Positions 45,240 to 54,370 of a stretch of DNA of 64,000 nucleotides are shown here, one piece after another. The position numbers and the translations under genes were made by a program. The notes under the pieces are model-generated. The model saw nothing but the letters and a program-made list of their open reading frames with translations. It made no database searches and was not told where the DNA came from. Source of the stretch: Spirochaetaceae bacterium (GTDB lineage Bacteria > Spirochaetota > Spirochaetia > SZUA-6 > Bin103); the NCBI GenBank assembly GCA_028820215.1, contig JAPPKD010000253.1, positions 1-64,000 on the forward strand, written 5' to 3'. The stretch's first letter is position 1. The number at the start of each line of letters is the position of its first letter.

Positions 45240-45592
45240 TGGTCAGGGGCAAGCAGGGCTACACGGCCCACAGCAAGTTCCTGCGTATTTCGCCGAGCAA
45301 GGTGCGCCCCCTCGCCGATCTGGTTCGTCGCCAGCCCTATGCCGAGGCGCTGGCGCTACTGGAGACGATGCCGCACAAGGGCGCCGCGCTCCTGCGCAAG
45401 ACGATCAAGTCGGCCGGCGACAACGCACTGTTTCAAAATGAGGATCTCGACGAGGAGACGCTGTACGTCCGCGAGCTGCAGGTGCTCGACGGTCCGCGCC
45501 TGAAGCGCATCTGGGTGCGCGGGCGCGGCCGAGCAGATCGCCAGGTGAGCCGCCTCTGCCATATCTCGGTAGCGGTGGAGGAGATGAGCTAG
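45239..45592 (+). CDS. rplV: 50S ribosomal protein L22
   Basis: A 117-residue tunnel protein. FLRISPSKVRPLADLVR and the beta-hairpin segment precede the end of the gene. The ATG overlaps the rpsS TGA by one base. Confidence 0.95.
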   Translation: MVRGKQGYTAHSKFLRISPSKVRPLADLVRRQPYAEALALLETMPHKGAALLRKTIKSAGDNALFQNEDLDEETLYVRELQVLDGPRLKRIWVRGRGRADRQVSRLCHISVAVEEMS

Positions 45593-45593
45593 T

Positions 45594-46292
45594 ATGGGAC
45601 AGAAGGTCAATCCGACCGGGCTGCGCATGGGGATCAACCAGTCATGGCGCAGCAAGTGGTACGTGGACCCGCGCGAATACGCGGCGACGCTTCACGAGGA
45701 TCTGTCGTTGCGCAAGACGATCGACACCGCTCCGGAGACGCGCGGCGCGGACATCGCCCAGGTGGAGATCATCCGCCATCCTCAGCGCATCGCACTGATC
45801 ATCCACACCGGCCGCCCCGGCGTCGTGATCGGAGCCAAGGGGCAGAACATCGAGCGGCTGGGTTCCAAGCTGCAGCGCCAGGTCGGCAAGAAGATCCAGA
45901 TCAAGATCAAGGAGATCCAGCGGCCCGAGACCAACGCCCAGTTGATCGCGATGAACATCGCGCGCCAGTTGCGAGGGCGGGCGTCGTTCCGGCGGGTCAT
46001 GAAGATGGCGATCAACAACGCGATGCGCGCCGGCGTACAGGGCATCAAGATCCGGGCCGGCGGACGGTTGAACGGCGCGGAGATGTCGCGCGTCCAGCAG
46101 TACAAGGAGGGACGCATCCCGTTGCACACGTTCCGCGCCGACATCGAGTACGGATTCTCCGTGGCTATCACCACGGTCGGAACGCTGGGCATCAAGGTAT
46201 GGGTCTTTCACGGCGAGGTGTTTGGCCGCGACAAGAAGGACGACGCGGGGCTGCTCCTGAAGCGGCAGCGCGGCCGTGAGGAGGCAGCGTAA
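45594..46292 (+). CDS. rpsC: 30S ribosomal protein S3
   Basis: A 232-residue mRNA-entry protein. MGQKVNPTGLRMGI at the start and the KH motif VIGAKGQNIERL are clear. The ATG is one base after the rplV stop. Confidence 0.97.
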   Translation: MGQKVNPTGLRMGINQSWRSKWYVDPREYAATLHEDLSLRKTIDTAPETRGADIAQVEIIRHPQRIALIIHTGRPGVVIGAKGQNIERLGSKLQRQVGKKIQIKIKEIQRPETNAQLIAMNIARQLRGRASFRRVMKMAINNAMRAGVQGIKIRAGGRLNGAEMSRVQQYKEGRIPLHTFRADIEYGFSVAITTVGTLGIKVWVFHGEVFGRDKKDDAGLLLKRQRGREEAA

Positions 46293-46295
46293 CCG

Positions 46296-46727
46296 ATGCT
46301 GGCTCCAAAGCGGGAGAAGTTTCGCAAGCGCCAGCGCGGCGGGCCGCTACGGCGCGGCGGGGAGCGCCAGCAGGAATTGGCGTTCGGTGATTTCGGTCTG
46401 ATCGCGCTCGAACACAAGTGGATCACCAACCGGCAGATCGAGGCCGCTCGGGTGGCCATGACCCGGCACGTGAAACGGGGTGGCAAGGTATGGATACGGA
46501 TCTTTCCCGACATGCCTTACACCATGAAACCTGCCGAAACGCGCATGGGGAAGGGCAAGGGCAACGTGGAGTACCACGTCGCGCCGGTCAGACGCGGTAC
46601 GGTCATGTTCGAGCTCGCCGGCGTGGAGACCGATCTGGCGCGGGAAGCGCTCACGCTGGCCGGCAGCAAGCTGCCGATCAAGACGACGATCTGTGTGCGC
46701 GGCAGCGTGTTCGCACCACAGGCATGA
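46296..46727 (+). CDS. rplP: 50S ribosomal protein L16
   Basis: A 143-residue protein near the A-site t[19 protein letters not shown] and GRAM-like basic stretches identify it. The final ATGA is the first copy of a tandem repeat that leads to rpmC. Confidence 0.96.
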   Translation: MLAPKREKFRKRQRGGPLRRGGERQQELAFGDFGLIALEHKWITNRQIEAARVAMTRHVKRGGKVWIRIFPDMPYTMKPAETRMGKGKGNVEYHVAPVRRGTVMFELAGVETDLAREALTLAGSKLPIKTTICVRGSVFAPQA

Positions 46728-46770
46728 GGACAGTGTTGGCATGAGGACAGTGTTGGCATGAGGACGGTGG
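46724..46770 (+). repeat. 17-nt tandem repeat between rplP and rpmC
   Basis: Two identical 17-nt units (46724-46740 and 46741-46757) are followed by a diverged partial third copy. The period equals six codons minus one base, which is exactly what an ATGA hand-off needs. Confidence 0.9.
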
Positions 46771-46775
46771 CGTGA
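46724..46775 (+). other. Three-step minicistron relay between rplP and rpmC
   Basis: Three tiny ORFs follow in succession. MRTVLA (46724-46744) starts on the ATGA of the rplP stop; MRTVLA (46741-46761) starts on the ATGA of the first stop; MRTVA (46758-46775) starts on the second stop and its TGA overlaps the GTG of rpmC. Each contains an AGGA about ten bases before the next start. The arrangement is seen directly; a coupling role is inferred. Confidence 0.5.
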
Positions 46776-46972
46776 AGGAACAGTATGGTGAGCTCGCCTA
46801 CCCGGAGCTGCTGCTCAAGCATGACGAGCTGGTGTCGGAGTACCGCAAGGCACGGTTCGACGCGGTGGTCGGCCACCTGGACAATCCGGTCAGTGTCCGC
46901 GTGCTGCGCCGAAGGCTGGCTCGCGCCAAGACCATAATCAATGAGTACGAGCTGGGGATTCGACAGCGATGA
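46772..46972 (+). CDS. rpmC: 50S ribosomal protein L29
   Basis: A 66-residue helical protein near the tunnel exit. The coiled region around ELLLKHDELVSEYRKARFD and the LRRRLARAKTIINE C-terminal helix fit L29. It starts at GTG and its stop forms ATGA with the next minicistron. Confidence 0.93.
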   Translation: MKEQYGELAYPELLLKHDELVSEYRKARFDAVVGHLDNPVSVRVLRRRLARAKTIINEYELGIRQR

Positions 46973-46986
46973 ATGGAACGGAATGA
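46969..46986 (+). other. Bridging minicistron rpmC to rpsQ (5 codons)
   Basis: ATG on the rpmC stop encodes MNGTE and its TGA overlaps the rpsQ ATG. Both ends are ATGA. Confidence 0.35.
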
Positions 46987-47240
46987 GTAGCACGGAACGT
47001 CTTCGCGTACTGGCAGGAACGGTAGTCTCGGATCGCATGGACAAGACGATCGTGGTCCTGGTCAGTTCCCAGAAGCGCCATCCGATGTACGAGAAATACA
47101 TCCGCAGGTCCAAGCGCGTGAAAGCGCACGATGCGGACAACGCCTGCCGCATCGGCGACCGCGTCCGGGTCGTGGAATCGCGGCCGCTGAGTCGCGACAA
47201 GCGGTGGCGGCTGCTGGAGATCTTGGAACGGAGCAGCTGA
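46983..47240 (+). CDS. rpsQ: 30S ribosomal protein S17
   Basis: An 85-residue primary 16S binder. [14 protein letters not shown] and [12 protein letters not shown] are diagnostic. The ATG at 46983 is preferred over 46941, which would add 14 residues inside rpmC. The stop overlaps rplN by one base. Confidence 0.94.
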   Translation: MSSTERLRVLAGTVVSDRMDKTIVVLVSSQKRHPMYEKYIRRSKRVKAHDADNACRIGDRVRVVESRPLSRDKRWRLLEILERSS

Positions 47241-47608
47241 TGGTACAGGCGATGAGCTATCTCAACGTCGCGGACAACTCGGGCGCCAAGCGCGTGCAGT
47301 GCATCAAGGTACTCGGCGGCACGCGCCACGTAAGCGCCGGGGTCGGCGATCGGATCGTGGTGACGGTCAAGACCGCGATACCGTCCGCCACGGTACGCAA
47401 GGGCACGGTAGTGCGGGCGGTGATCGTGAGGACGCGGAAGGAGACGCGCCGAGTCGACGGCTCATACATCCGCTTCGACGACAACGCCTGCGTCCTGATC
47501 GACGAGGCCGGCAATCCGTCCGGAAAGCGTATCTTCGGTCCGGTCGCGCGGGAATTGCGCGATCGTGACTACATGAAGATCGTCTCCCTGGCACCGGAGG
47601 TGCTGTAA
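47240..47608 (+). CDS. rplN: 50S ribosomal protein L14
   Basis: A 122-residue protein, the normal length from this start. [20 protein letters not shown] and [17 protein letters not shown] are clear. L14 is also the target of the silencing factor RsfS. Confidence 0.97.
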   Translation: MVQAMSYLNVADNSGAKRVQCIKVLGGTRHVSAGVGDRIVVTVKTAIPSATVRKGTVVRAVIVRTRKETRRVDGSYIRFDDNACVLIDEAGNPSGKRIFGPVARELRDRDYMKIVSLAPEVL

Positions 47609-47609
47609 C

Positions 47610-47978
47610 ATGGCGCGCAAGCGTGGAGTCGGCCGCGCGCAGGTGCGGGTACGACTGCGCCGTGATGACCAGGTGGTGGTGATCGCCGGCAGGGAGCGGG
47701 GCAAGACCGGCCGCGTGTTGCGCATCGACATCGATCGGCAGCAAGTGGTCGTGGAGGGGCTCAACCTGGTGAAGAAGGCGATACGACCCACTCAGCAGCG
47801 CCAGCAGGGAGGCATCTCCGAGATCGAGGCGCCTATCCACCTGTCGAACGTGATGCTGAGCACGCCGGAGGGACGCTCGAGGATCCGGTATGAGACCGGT
47901 GGTGCCGGTGCCTCCGGCGGGGGCAGCAGCGGTGAGGGCACTCGCCGCGTCGCCGCGCGTACGGGGCAGGAGCTGTGA
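47610..47978 (+). CDS. rplX: 50S ribosomal protein L24
   Basis: A 122-residue assembly initiator with a KOW motif ([18 protein letters not shown]) and [15 protein letters not shown]. The C-terminal 25 residues are Gly/Ser/Ala/Arg-rich and longer than usual. The TGA overlaps the rplE GTG. Confidence 0.94.
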   Translation: MARKRGVGRAQVRVRLRRDDQVVVIAGRERGKTGRVLRIDIDRQQVVVEGLNLVKKAIRPTQQRQQGGISEIEAPIHLSNVMLSTPEGRSRIRYETGGAGASGGGSSGEGTRRVAARTGQEL

Positions 47979-48580
47979 GCAAGAACAAAGCCGGCAATGG
48001 AACGGCAAGCGGGAACGGCGACGCCAGAGGCGGGTACGTGCCGCGTCTGCGCGCCCTGTACCGGGACACGGTTGCGCCGGCGCTGATCGAGGAGTTCAGC
48101 TACGACAGCGCCATGCAGGTCCCCAGGCTGACCAAGATCCTGCTGAGCATGGGCGTCGGCATGGCTCCCACCAATCGCCAGCTCCTCGACACCGCGGTTA
48201 ACGAGCTCACGCTGATCGCCGGCCAGCGGGCGGTGACCACGCGCGCGCGGCGCTCGATCGCAGCGTTCAAGATCCGGGCCGGAATGGAGATCGGCGCGAT
48301 GGTGACCCTTCGCGGCGATCGCATGCTGGAGTTCCTCGATCGTTTCGTGAACGTGGCCGTGCCCCGCATCAAGGACTTCCGTGGTCTGTCCCCCAACTCA
48401 TTCGACGGAAGAGGCAACTACTCGGTGGGGGTCGATGAACAGATCATCTTTTCCGAGATCGACTACGATCGCATCGACTCGATTCATGGACTCAACGTCA
48501 CCATCGTTACCTCGGCGCATACCGACCGGGAGGGCCGCAGTCTTCTCGCCGGATTGGGAATGCCGTTCCGCAGCGAGTGA
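47975..48580 (+). CDS. rplE: 50S ribosomal protein L5
   Basis: A 201-residue 5S rRNA-binding protein. [27 protein letters not shown] and [18 protein letters not shown] are conserved. An N-terminal Gly/Asn-rich extension of about 15 residues precedes the family core. The stop opens a GTGA minicistron. Confidence 0.95.
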   Translation: MSKNKAGNGTASGNGDARGGYVPRLRALYRDTVAPALIEEFSYDSAMQVPRLTKILLSMGVGMAPTNRQLLDTAVNELTLIAGQRAVTTRARRSIAAFKIRAGMEIGAMVTLRGDRMLEFLDRFVNVAVPRIKDFRGLSPNSFDGRGNYSVGVDEQIIFSEIDYDRIDSIHGLNVTIVTSAHTDREGRSLLAGLGMPFRSE

Positions 48581-48675
48581 CGGACTGCACGGCGGTGAAG
48601 AGGATCAGGATGGTACGGACCGCGACGGGCGGGCAGGACGGAGTCCGGGCCCGCGCATGGACGATGGAGGTATAG
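48577..48675 (+). other. 32-codon frame exactly filling the rplE-rpsN gap
   Basis: GTG overlapping the rplE stop opens a 32-codon frame whose TAG abuts the rpsN GTG directly. The rpsN Shine-Dalgarno GGAGG is inside. Rich in Arg, Thr and Gly; no domain recognised. Confidence 0.35.
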
Positions 48676-48861
48676 GTGGCACGCAAGGCACTGATCGTGC
48701 GCGCGCAGCGCAAACCCAAGTTCTCGACACGCAAGGTCAACCGGTGCCGCTGCTGCGGGCGGCCACGGGGCTATCTGCGTCGTTTCGAGATGTGTCGGAT
48801 CTGCTTCAGAGATCTCGCCAGCCGGGGACTGATACCCGGCGTGACGAAGTCGAGCTGGTAG
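48676..48861 (+). CDS. rpsN: 30S ribosomal protein S14, zinc-binding type
   Basis: A 61-residue C+ S14 with CxxC pairs at Cys24/Cys27 and Cys40/Cys43, and the ending [11 protein letters not shown]. Start GTG with GGAGG seven bases upstream. Confidence 0.97.
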   Translation: MARKALIVRAQRKPKFSTRKVNRCRCCGRPRGYLRRFEMCRICFRDLASRGLIPGVTKSSW

Positions 48862-48865
48862 TCCC

Positions 48866-49264
48866 GTGGGTGTGACCGATCCGGTAGCGGACATGCTGGC
48901 CAAGATCCGCAACGCGGGCATGGCCGGCCACGAGAGCGTGGATATCGTGCCCTCGAAGTTCAAGTTGGAGATCGTCAAGACGTTGAAGACCGAGGGCTAC
49001 GTGCGCAACTTCAAGCGCGCCGGCCAGGACGGTCAGGGACCGGTGCGCGTGTTCCTCAAGTACGACGACCAGCGCAGGCCGGTCATCCGCGGAATGCAGC
49101 GGATCTCGAAGCCGGGGCGCCGGGTGTATCGGAGCTATCGCACCATGCCTCGTATCCTGAACGGGTATGGGACACTGATCGTCTCCACCTCGTCGGGCGT
49201 GATCACCGGCCGCAAGGCCGCTCAGCAACAGGTCGGCGGCGAGCTGATCTGCAGTGTGTGGTAG
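48866..49264 (+). CDS. rpsH: 30S ribosomal protein S8
   Basis: A 132-residue 16S-binding protein. [13 protein letters not shown] and the C-terminal [23 protein letters not shown] region are conserved; S8 represses spc operons in other bacteria. GTG 48866 is used; GTG 48872 would remove two residues. Confidence 0.96.
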   Translation: MGVTDPVADMLAKIRNAGMAGHESVDIVPSKFKLEIVKTLKTEGYVRNFKRAGQDGQGPVRVFLKYDDQRRPVIRGMQRISKPGRRVYRSYRTMPRILNGYGTLIVSTSSGVITGRKAAQQQVGGELICSVW

Positions 49265-49268
49265 CCGG

Positions 49269-49817
49269 ATGTCACGCGTAGGAGTGTTGCCGATTCCGGT
49301 GCCGACGGGAGTCGAAGTGGCGGTGCATGACAGGCAGGTGGACGTTGCCGGTCCCAAGGGCACGCTCAGCACGTCGTTGCCCGATGTCGTGCGGGTCGAT
49401 GTCGCGGACGGAACGGTCGCCGTCAGCCGAGCCGACGATGAACGGTCCTCGCGGGCGGTGCACGGTCTGACCCGCAACCTGATCGCCAACATGGTGACCG
49501 GGGTGTCGACCGGGTTCACGCGGGAGCTTCTCATCAACGGGGTGGGGTACCGTGCGGAGGTTCAGGGGACGACGCTGGTCGTCGACGCCCGCTACTCGCG
49601 GCCGGTCCAGTTGCAGATTCCGGACGACCTCGCCGTTCAGGTGGAGGGCGGCAATCGTATCCAGATCTCCGGCGTCGACAAACAGCGTGTCGGCCAGTTC
49701 GCCTCGGATGTCCGGTCGGTACGGCCGCCGGAACCGTACAAGGGCAAGGGCATCCGCTACGCGGACGAGCACGTGCGCCGCAAGGTAGGAAAGTCGGCCG
49801 TGGGAGGTGCCGACTGA
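49269..49817 (+). CDS. rplF: 50S ribosomal protein L6
   Basis: A 182-residue two-domain protein. MSRVGVLPIPVPTGVEV at the start and PPEPYKGKGIRYADE at the end are diagnostic. The stop overlaps rplR. Confidence 0.96.
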   Translation: MSRVGVLPIPVPTGVEVAVHDRQVDVAGPKGTLSTSLPDVVRVDVADGTVAVSRADDERSSRAVHGLTRNLIANMVTGVSTGFTRELLINGVGYRAEVQGTTLVVDARYSRPVQLQIPDDLAVQVEGGNRIQISGVDKQRVGQFASDVRSVRPPEPYKGKGIRYADEHVRRKVGKSAVGGAD

Positions 49818-50170
49818 TGGGTGCGCCGGCCAAGGTGGTGCGTCGTCTTCGGCGCAAGCGGAGCATTCGTGGTAAGGTGCGCGGCACCGCCGTGCGGCCG
49901 CGGATGACGGTTTTCAAGAGCAACCGATACACCTACGTTCAGGTGATCGACGACGACGCAGAGCGTACCGTGGTGGCGGTTTCGAATCGGGAAGCGGCGG
50001 TCGATGTGCCCAACCGGGTGACCGACCTCGGCCGGCTCGGTGAGCTCGCGGGCGAACGATTGCGCGCGAGTGGGATACGGAGTGTGGTGTTCGATCGCAA
50101 CGGCTATCCCTATCACGGCAAGATCAAGGCGATCGCGGACGGCGCACGCAAGTCCGGCATCGCATTGTAG
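49817..50170 (+). CDS. rplR: 50S ribosomal protein L18
   Basis: A 117-residue 5S rRNA binder. [23 protein letters not shown] is the basic N-terminus, and [20 protein letters not shown] matches the C-terminus. Confidence 0.95.
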   Translation: MGAPAKVVRRLRRKRSIRGKVRGTAVRPRMTVFKSNRYTYVQVIDDDAERTVVAVSNREAAVDVPNRVTDLGRLGELAGERLRASGIRSVVFDRNGYPYHGKIKAIADGARKSGIAL

Positions 50171-50187
50171 GATTTCGAGGGGTAACG

Positions 50188-50697
50188 GTGGGCGACAGAG
50201 ACCGGGAACGCGGCGACCGGGGTGAGGGATTCGAGAAACTCGTTCGCCTCAACCGAATTGCCAAGGTAGTGAAGGGAGGCCGCAGATTCTCGTTTTCTGC
50301 GGTGATGGTGGTCGGTGACCGCAACGGCCATGTCGGCGTCGGGTTCGGCAAGGCTGCCTATGTGGCCGACGCCATTCGCAAGGGTTCGGAACGGGCGCGG
50401 CGCAACATGGTGAGAGTTCCGATGCGGGGCGGCACTCTGCCGCACCAGGTCAACGGTGTGTTCAAGGGGGCGAAGGTGCTGCTGAAGCCCGCAGCTCCGG
50501 GAACCGGCGTGATTGCCGGCGGTCCGGTGAGGGCGGTGCTCGAGGCGGCCGGCGTGCGCGATGCGCTCAGCAAGTCGCTGGGCTCGCAGAACTCGATGAA
50601 CCTGGTGAAGGCCGTGTTTCAGGGCCTGGGTCAGATCATGGAAGCCTCGGAAGTTGCCGCCCGCCGTGGCAAGACCGTTTCGGAGCTGTGGCGATAG
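50188..50697 (+). CDS. rpsE: 30S ribosomal protein S5
   Basis: A 169-residue fidelity protein. [16 protein letters not shown] and [14 protein letters not shown] are conserved. GTG start after GAGGGG. It is the one longer junction (17 nt from rplR) not spanned by an RTGA minicistron. It overlaps rpmD. Confidence 0.96.
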   Translation: MGDRDRERGDRGEGFEKLVRLNRIAKVVKGGRRFSFSAVMVVGDRNGHVGVGFGKAAYVADAIRKGSERARRNMVRVPMRGGTLPHQVNGVFKGAKVLLKPAAPGTGVIAGGPVRAVLEAAGVRDALSKSLGSQNSMNLVKAVFQGLGQIMEASEVAARRGKTVSELWR

Positions 50698-50921
50698 TGG
50701 CTGCCATCGGCACCGAAGGCCCCCTGCGGCTCACCGACGGCGCGCGCGTGCGCGTGACGCTCGCCCGGAGCGTTATCGGGCGCAGCCCCAGGCATCGGGC
50801 CACGGTTGAGGCGCTCGGGTTGCGCGGCATCGGCTCGTCGGCCGAGCACACCGCCTCCGCGCCGATCATCGGCATGATCCGCAAGGTGCGCTACCTGCTT
50901 GCGATCGAGGAGATCTCATGA
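50688..50921 (+). CDS. rpmD: 50S ribosomal protein L30
   Basis: A 77-residue L30. The family core begins around [26 protein letters not shown], preceded by about 20 extra residues. GTG 50688 or GTG 50697 could be the start; both overlap rpsE. The end forms ATGA with rplO. Confidence 0.88.
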   Translation: MAIVAAIGTEGPLRLTDGARVRVTLARSVIGRSPRHRATVEALGLRGIGSSAEHTASAPIIGMIRKVRYLLAIEEIS

Positions 50922-51451
50922 GCGAACCTGACAGCACCGTGGATGCGCCGCGGGTCCGCCGGCCGGCCGGCGCCGTACGCAAGCGACGCGTCGTCGGCCG
51001 CGGCTCGGCGAGCGGGCATGGCGGCACCTCGGGACGTGGAACGAAAGGACAGCGGGCCCGCGCCGGCAGCGGCGTTCGCCCCACCTTCGAGGGCGGGCAG
51101 ATGCCGCTGTACCGGCGTATCGCGCGCCGCGGCTTCAGCAATCACCCGTTCCGGAATGTCCACGAGGTATTGGATGTCCGCGATCTCAACCGCTTTGCGG
51201 ACGGGGCCACCGTCGACCGGCAGGCGCTCCTGGAAGCCGGCATGATCGGATCGGCCGGCGTGCCGGTCAAGCTGTTGGGCTCGGGAGAACTCGAACGTGC
51301 GCTCACCGTACGCATCGATCGCGCGTCCTCCGGCGCTTGCCGGAAGGTGACGGCCGCCGGTGGCACGATCCATCTGACCGATGCCGCCGCTGATGCTTCG
51401 CCCGATGACGCTCCGGCGTCGGATGGAACCGCAGGCGACGAGTCGGGCTGA
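50918..51451 (+). CDS. rplO: 50S ribosomal protein L15
   Basis: A 177-residue protein. GRGSASGHGGTSGRGTKGQRAR is the classic Gly/Arg-rich N-terminus (shown in part here), and FEGGQMPLYRRIARRGF follows. The last 25 residues are an Ala/Asp-rich acidic tail. The TGA overlaps secY by one base. Confidence 0.94.
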   Translation: MSEPDSTVDAPRVRRPAGAVRKRRVVGRGSASGHGGTSGRGTKGQRARAGSGVRPTFEGGQMPLYRRIARRGFSNHPFRNVHEVLDVRDLNRFADGATVDRQALLEAGMIGSAGVPVKLLGSGELERALTVRIDRASSGACRKVTAAGGTIHLTDAAADASPDDAPASDGTAGDESG

Positions 51452-52767
51452 TGGCTAATCCGCTGCTCGACATCTTTCGGATCCGCGACCTGCGGGAACG
51501 AATCCTCTTCACGGTCATGATCCTTGTGATATTCCGGATCGGCGCGTTCCTGCCGATCCCCGGGATCGATGTCAGCACCGTCAAGAACTTCTACGCCGCG
51601 CAGCAGTCGGGCGGCATCGGCATTACGGACTACTTCGACTTCTTCTCGGGCGGCGCATTCACGAACTTCTCCGTCTTCATGTTGGGAATCGTGCCGTACA
51701 TCACCACGTCGATCATGATGCAGCTCCTGGTCCTGGTGTTCCCGAAGCTGAAGAAGATCTCCCAGGAGGATGGCGGCAAGAAGCGCATCCAGCGGTACAC
51801 CCGGATCGCTACGGTCGGCGTTTGTCTCATTCAGTCCTTGACCGTCACGACCTTCGCCGGCCAGATCCCCGGTGCGATCATCATGGATCGCATCCCGTTC
51901 ACGATCCTGGCTACCGTCACCGTGACCGCCGGCACGATCTTCCTGATGTGGCTGGGGGAGCAGATCACGCAGCGTGGCATCGGCAACGGCATATCGCTGC
52001 TGATCTTCGCCGGAATCGTCGCCCGCATCCCGGACGCGATCTACCTCATGATCAACCAGGTGCAGCGTGGCGACTTGAATCCGGTCTTCTTCGTCCTCGT
52101 GCTCGGCGCGTTCGTCGGAGTGATCTCGCTGGTCATCTACGAACAGCAGGGACAGCGAAGGATCCCGGTCAACTACGCCAAGCGGGTGATCGGCCGCAAG
52201 GTCTACGGCGCGCAGAACGCCTATCTCCCGTTCAAGATCAACCCCTCGGGAGTCATCCCGGTGATCTTCGCTTCTTCGGTCCTGATCTTCCCGCTGCAGA
52301 TCGCGCAGAACCTGGGCGGCGGCGTGCCGTGGCTCTCGCGCTTCGCGGCATGGCTGACGCCGAACGGCGTGCCGTACATGCTGTTCTACGCGCTGTTGAT
52401 CGTGTTCTTCGCCTACTTCTACACGCAGGTCACGCTGAACCCGGTCGAGATCAGCAAGCAGATCCGCGAGAACGGCGGCTCGATCCGCGGCATCAGCTCC
52501 GACAACATGACGGAGTACCTGACGCGGATCCTGAACCGGATCATCTTGCCGGGAGCGCTGTTCCTGGCGGTCATCGCCATCATTCCGTCCATCATCCAGG
52601 CGTTGTTCCGGTTTCCATCCAGCGTCGCCTTCCTGATGGGCGGCACGTCGCTGTTGATCATGGTCGGCGTCGACCTGGACACGATGAGTCAGATCGAAGG
52701 GCATCTGAAGATGCACCATCACGACGGGATCGTTCGCAAGGGCCGCGTACGGGCCCGCAATCTGTAG
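51451..52767 (+). CDS. secY: Preprotein translocase subunit SecY
   Basis: A 438-residue channel with ten transmembrane segments. Plug and lateral-gate regions include GALFNFSVF-type sequence (here [10 protein letters not shown]) and the C-terminal [10 protein letters not shown]. It forms the protein-conducting channel with SecE encoded upstream in this window. Confidence 0.96.
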   Translation: MANPLLDIFRIRDLRERILFTVMILVIFRIGAFLPIPGIDVSTVKNFYAAQQSGGIGITDYFDFFSGGAFTNFSVFMLGIVPYITTSIMMQLLVLVFPKLKKISQEDGGKKRIQRYTRIATVGVCLIQSLTVTTFAGQIPGAIIMDRIPFTILATVTVTAGTIFLMWLGEQITQRGIGNGISLLIFAGIVARIPDAIYLMINQVQRGDLNPVFFVLVLGAFVGVISLVIYEQQGQRRIPVNYAKRVIGRKVYGAQNAYLPFKINPSGVIPVIFASSVLIFPLQIAQNLGGGVPWLSRFAAWLTPNGVPYMLFYALLIVFFAYFYTQVTLNPVEISKQIRENGGSIRGISSDNMTEYLTRILNRIILPGALFLAVIAIIPSIIQALFRFPSSVAFLMGGTSLLIMVGVDLDTMSQIEGHLKMHHHDGIVRKGRVRARNL

Positions 52768-52775
52768 AGGTCATC

Positions 52776-52889
52776 ATGAAGGTCAGGGCCAGCGTGAAGA
52801 AGATGTGCGCGAAGTGTAAGGTCATCAGGCGTCGCGGCGTCGTCCGCGTCATCTGCGACAACCCGAAACACAAACAGCGACAGGGGTAA
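52776..52889 (+). CDS. rpmJ: 50S ribosomal protein L36
   Basis: A 37-residue zinc-ribbon protein. It reads [19 protein letters not shown] then [14 protein letters not shown], with three Cys and one His as zinc ligands. GAGG precedes the ATG. It was found by direct translation because it is too short for ordinary ORF calling. Confidence 0.96.
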   Translation: MKVRASVKKMCAKCKVIRRRGVVRVICDNPKHKQRQG

Positions 52890-52893
52890 CGAC

Positions 52894-53274
52894 ATGGCGA
52901 GGATCGCGGGGATCGACCTGCCGAACAAGCATGTGAGCGTAGGCCTGACCTACATCTTTGGAATCGGAGCGCCTTCGGCGGCTGCGATCTGTGACAAGAC
53001 CGGGATCGCCCGGGACCGGATGCTGAACGACCTGGCACCGGAAGAGGTCAACGAGTTGCGGCGCGTGATCGAGAGCGACTACGTGGTCGAAGGGTCGTTG
53101 CGCACCGAGGCGTCGCTCAACATCAAGCGGCTGATGGACATCGGCTGTTATCGGGGCATACGCCACCGGCGCGGACTGCCGGTGCGCGGACAGCGTACGC
53201 GAACCAACGCGCGCGGGCGCAAGGGCAGCAAGAAGACGGTCGCGGGCAAGAAGAAAGCGCCCACCGCCAAGTGA
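52894..53274 (+). CDS. rpsM: 30S ribosomal protein S13
   Basis: A 126-residue head protein. [29 protein letters not shown] and a Lys-rich C-terminal tail identify it. The stop opens the 23-codon minicistron in the gap to rpsK. Confidence 0.97.
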   Translation: MARIAGIDLPNKHVSVGLTYIFGIGAPSAAAICDKTGIARDRMLNDLAPEEVNELRRVIESDYVVEGSLRTEASLNIKRLMDIGCYRGIRHRRGLPVRGQRTRTNARGRKGSKKTVAGKKKAPTAK

Positions 53275-53342
53275 CGACAGGGCTGATTCGGCGGACAGGG
53301 CCGATTCGACGGACAAGACTGGTAAAGGACGGTTGCGAGTAA
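53271..53342 (+). other. 23-codon bridging frame with hexapeptide repeats
   Basis: GTG overlapping the rpsM TGA opens a frame that ends five bases before the rpsK ATG. The predicted peptide carries TGLIRR, TGPIRR and TRLVKD in succession, from an 18-nt tandem repeat. Confidence 0.4.
53277..53330 (+). repeat. 18-nt tandem repeat in the rpsM-rpsK gap
   Basis: Units 53277-53294 and 53295-53312 match at 16 of 18 positions; 53313-53330 is a more diverged third copy. All keep the minicistron frame. Confidence 0.75.
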
Positions 53343-53347
53343 CGTAG

Positions 53348-53725
53348 ATGGCAAAATCGAAAGGCAAACGGGACCGGGCGGTCAGCGAGGGGAACGTCTA
53401 TATCCAGGCGACCTTCAACAACACGATCGTGACGATCACCGACCTTATGGGAAACGCGGTGTCGTGGGCTTCGGCGGGCTCTCTCGGGTTCCGCGGGGCG
53501 AAGAAGTCCACTCCGTTCGCGGCGCAGACGACCGCTGAGACCGCCGCGCGGAAGGCGATGGACTACGGCCTGATGGAGGTCAACGTGTTCGTCAAGGGTC
53601 CCGGTGGGGGCGGCGAATCGGCTGTTCGGTCCCTCGGGGCGCTCGGCCTCCGCGTGCGCACGATTCAGAACGTCACGCCGATTCCACACAACGGCTGCCG
53701 GCCGCAGAAGAAGCGGAGGGTGTAG
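53348..53725 (+). CDS. rpsK: 30S ribosomal protein S11
   Basis: A 125-residue platform protein. [17 protein letters not shown] and [13 protein letters not shown] are diagnostic. The ATG follows the bridging frame by five bases. Confidence 0.97.
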   Translation: MAKSKGKRDRAVSEGNVYIQATFNNTIVTITDLMGNAVSWASAGSLGFRGAKKSTPFAAQTTAETAARKAMDYGLMEVNVFVKGPGGGGESAVRSLGALGLRVRTIQNVTPIPHNGCRPQKKRRV

Positions 53726-53727
53726 CG

Positions 53728-54363
53728 ATGGCTCGCTACATCGGCCCTGCCTGCCGGCTTTGCCGAGCGGAAGGGGTAAAGCTGTTCCTCAAGGGGGCGC
53801 GCTGTCATTCCGACAAGTGTCAGATCACCAGGCGGCGCGGCAAGCCGGGCAAGGCCCCGCGGGCCCGCATGCAGAAACTGTCGGACTACGGCATGCAGCT
53901 TCGCGAGAAGCAGCGCGTGAAGCGCATGTACGGAATGCTGGAACGACAGTTCCGCATCTTCTTTGATCGCGCCAACCGGCAGCGCGGCGTTACCGCGGAG
54001 AACTTGGTGCGCATGTTGGAGCAGCGCCTCGACAACGTAGTATACCGCATGCACTTCGCCAGTTCGCGCAAGCAGGCGCGGCAGCTCGTCTCGCACGGTC
54101 ACGTCATGGTCAACGACCGGCGGGTGACCATCCCGAGCTATCTGGTACAGAAGGACGACGTGCTGGAGTTGCAGGAGCGGGGCAAGATGATGACCGCGGT
54201 CAAGGACAGTCTGAAGGAGTATTCCCGCTCCGGAACGCTGCCATGGCTGGAGGTCGACCCGGATGCGGTCCGTGGTCGGGTCCTGGCTCTGCCACGGCGG
54301 GCCGACGTCCCGGATCTCGAAGGCGTCAACGAGCAGCTGATCGTCGAGCTGTATTCCAAGTGA
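53728..54363 (+). CDS. rpsD: 30S ribosomal protein S4, zinc-binding type
   Basis: A 211-residue 16S primary binder. Cysteines 9, 12, 26 and 31 (CRLC and CHSDKC) form the zinc site of C+ S4. The S4 RNA-binding domain includes [17 protein letters not shown]. The stop forms GTGA with a three-codon frame (VRG) whose TGA overlaps the rpoA ATG. Confidence 0.97.
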   Translation: MARYIGPACRLCRAEGVKLFLKGARCHSDKCQITRRRGKPGKAPRARMQKLSDYGMQLREKQRVKRMYGMLERQFRIFFDRANRQRGVTAENLVRMLEQRLDNVVYRMHFASSRKQARQLVSHGHVMVNDRRVTIPSYLVQKDDVLELQERGKMMTAVKDSLKEYSRSGTLPWLEVDPDAVRGRVLALPRRADVPDLEGVNEQLIVELYSK

Positions 54364-54370
54364 GGGGCTG

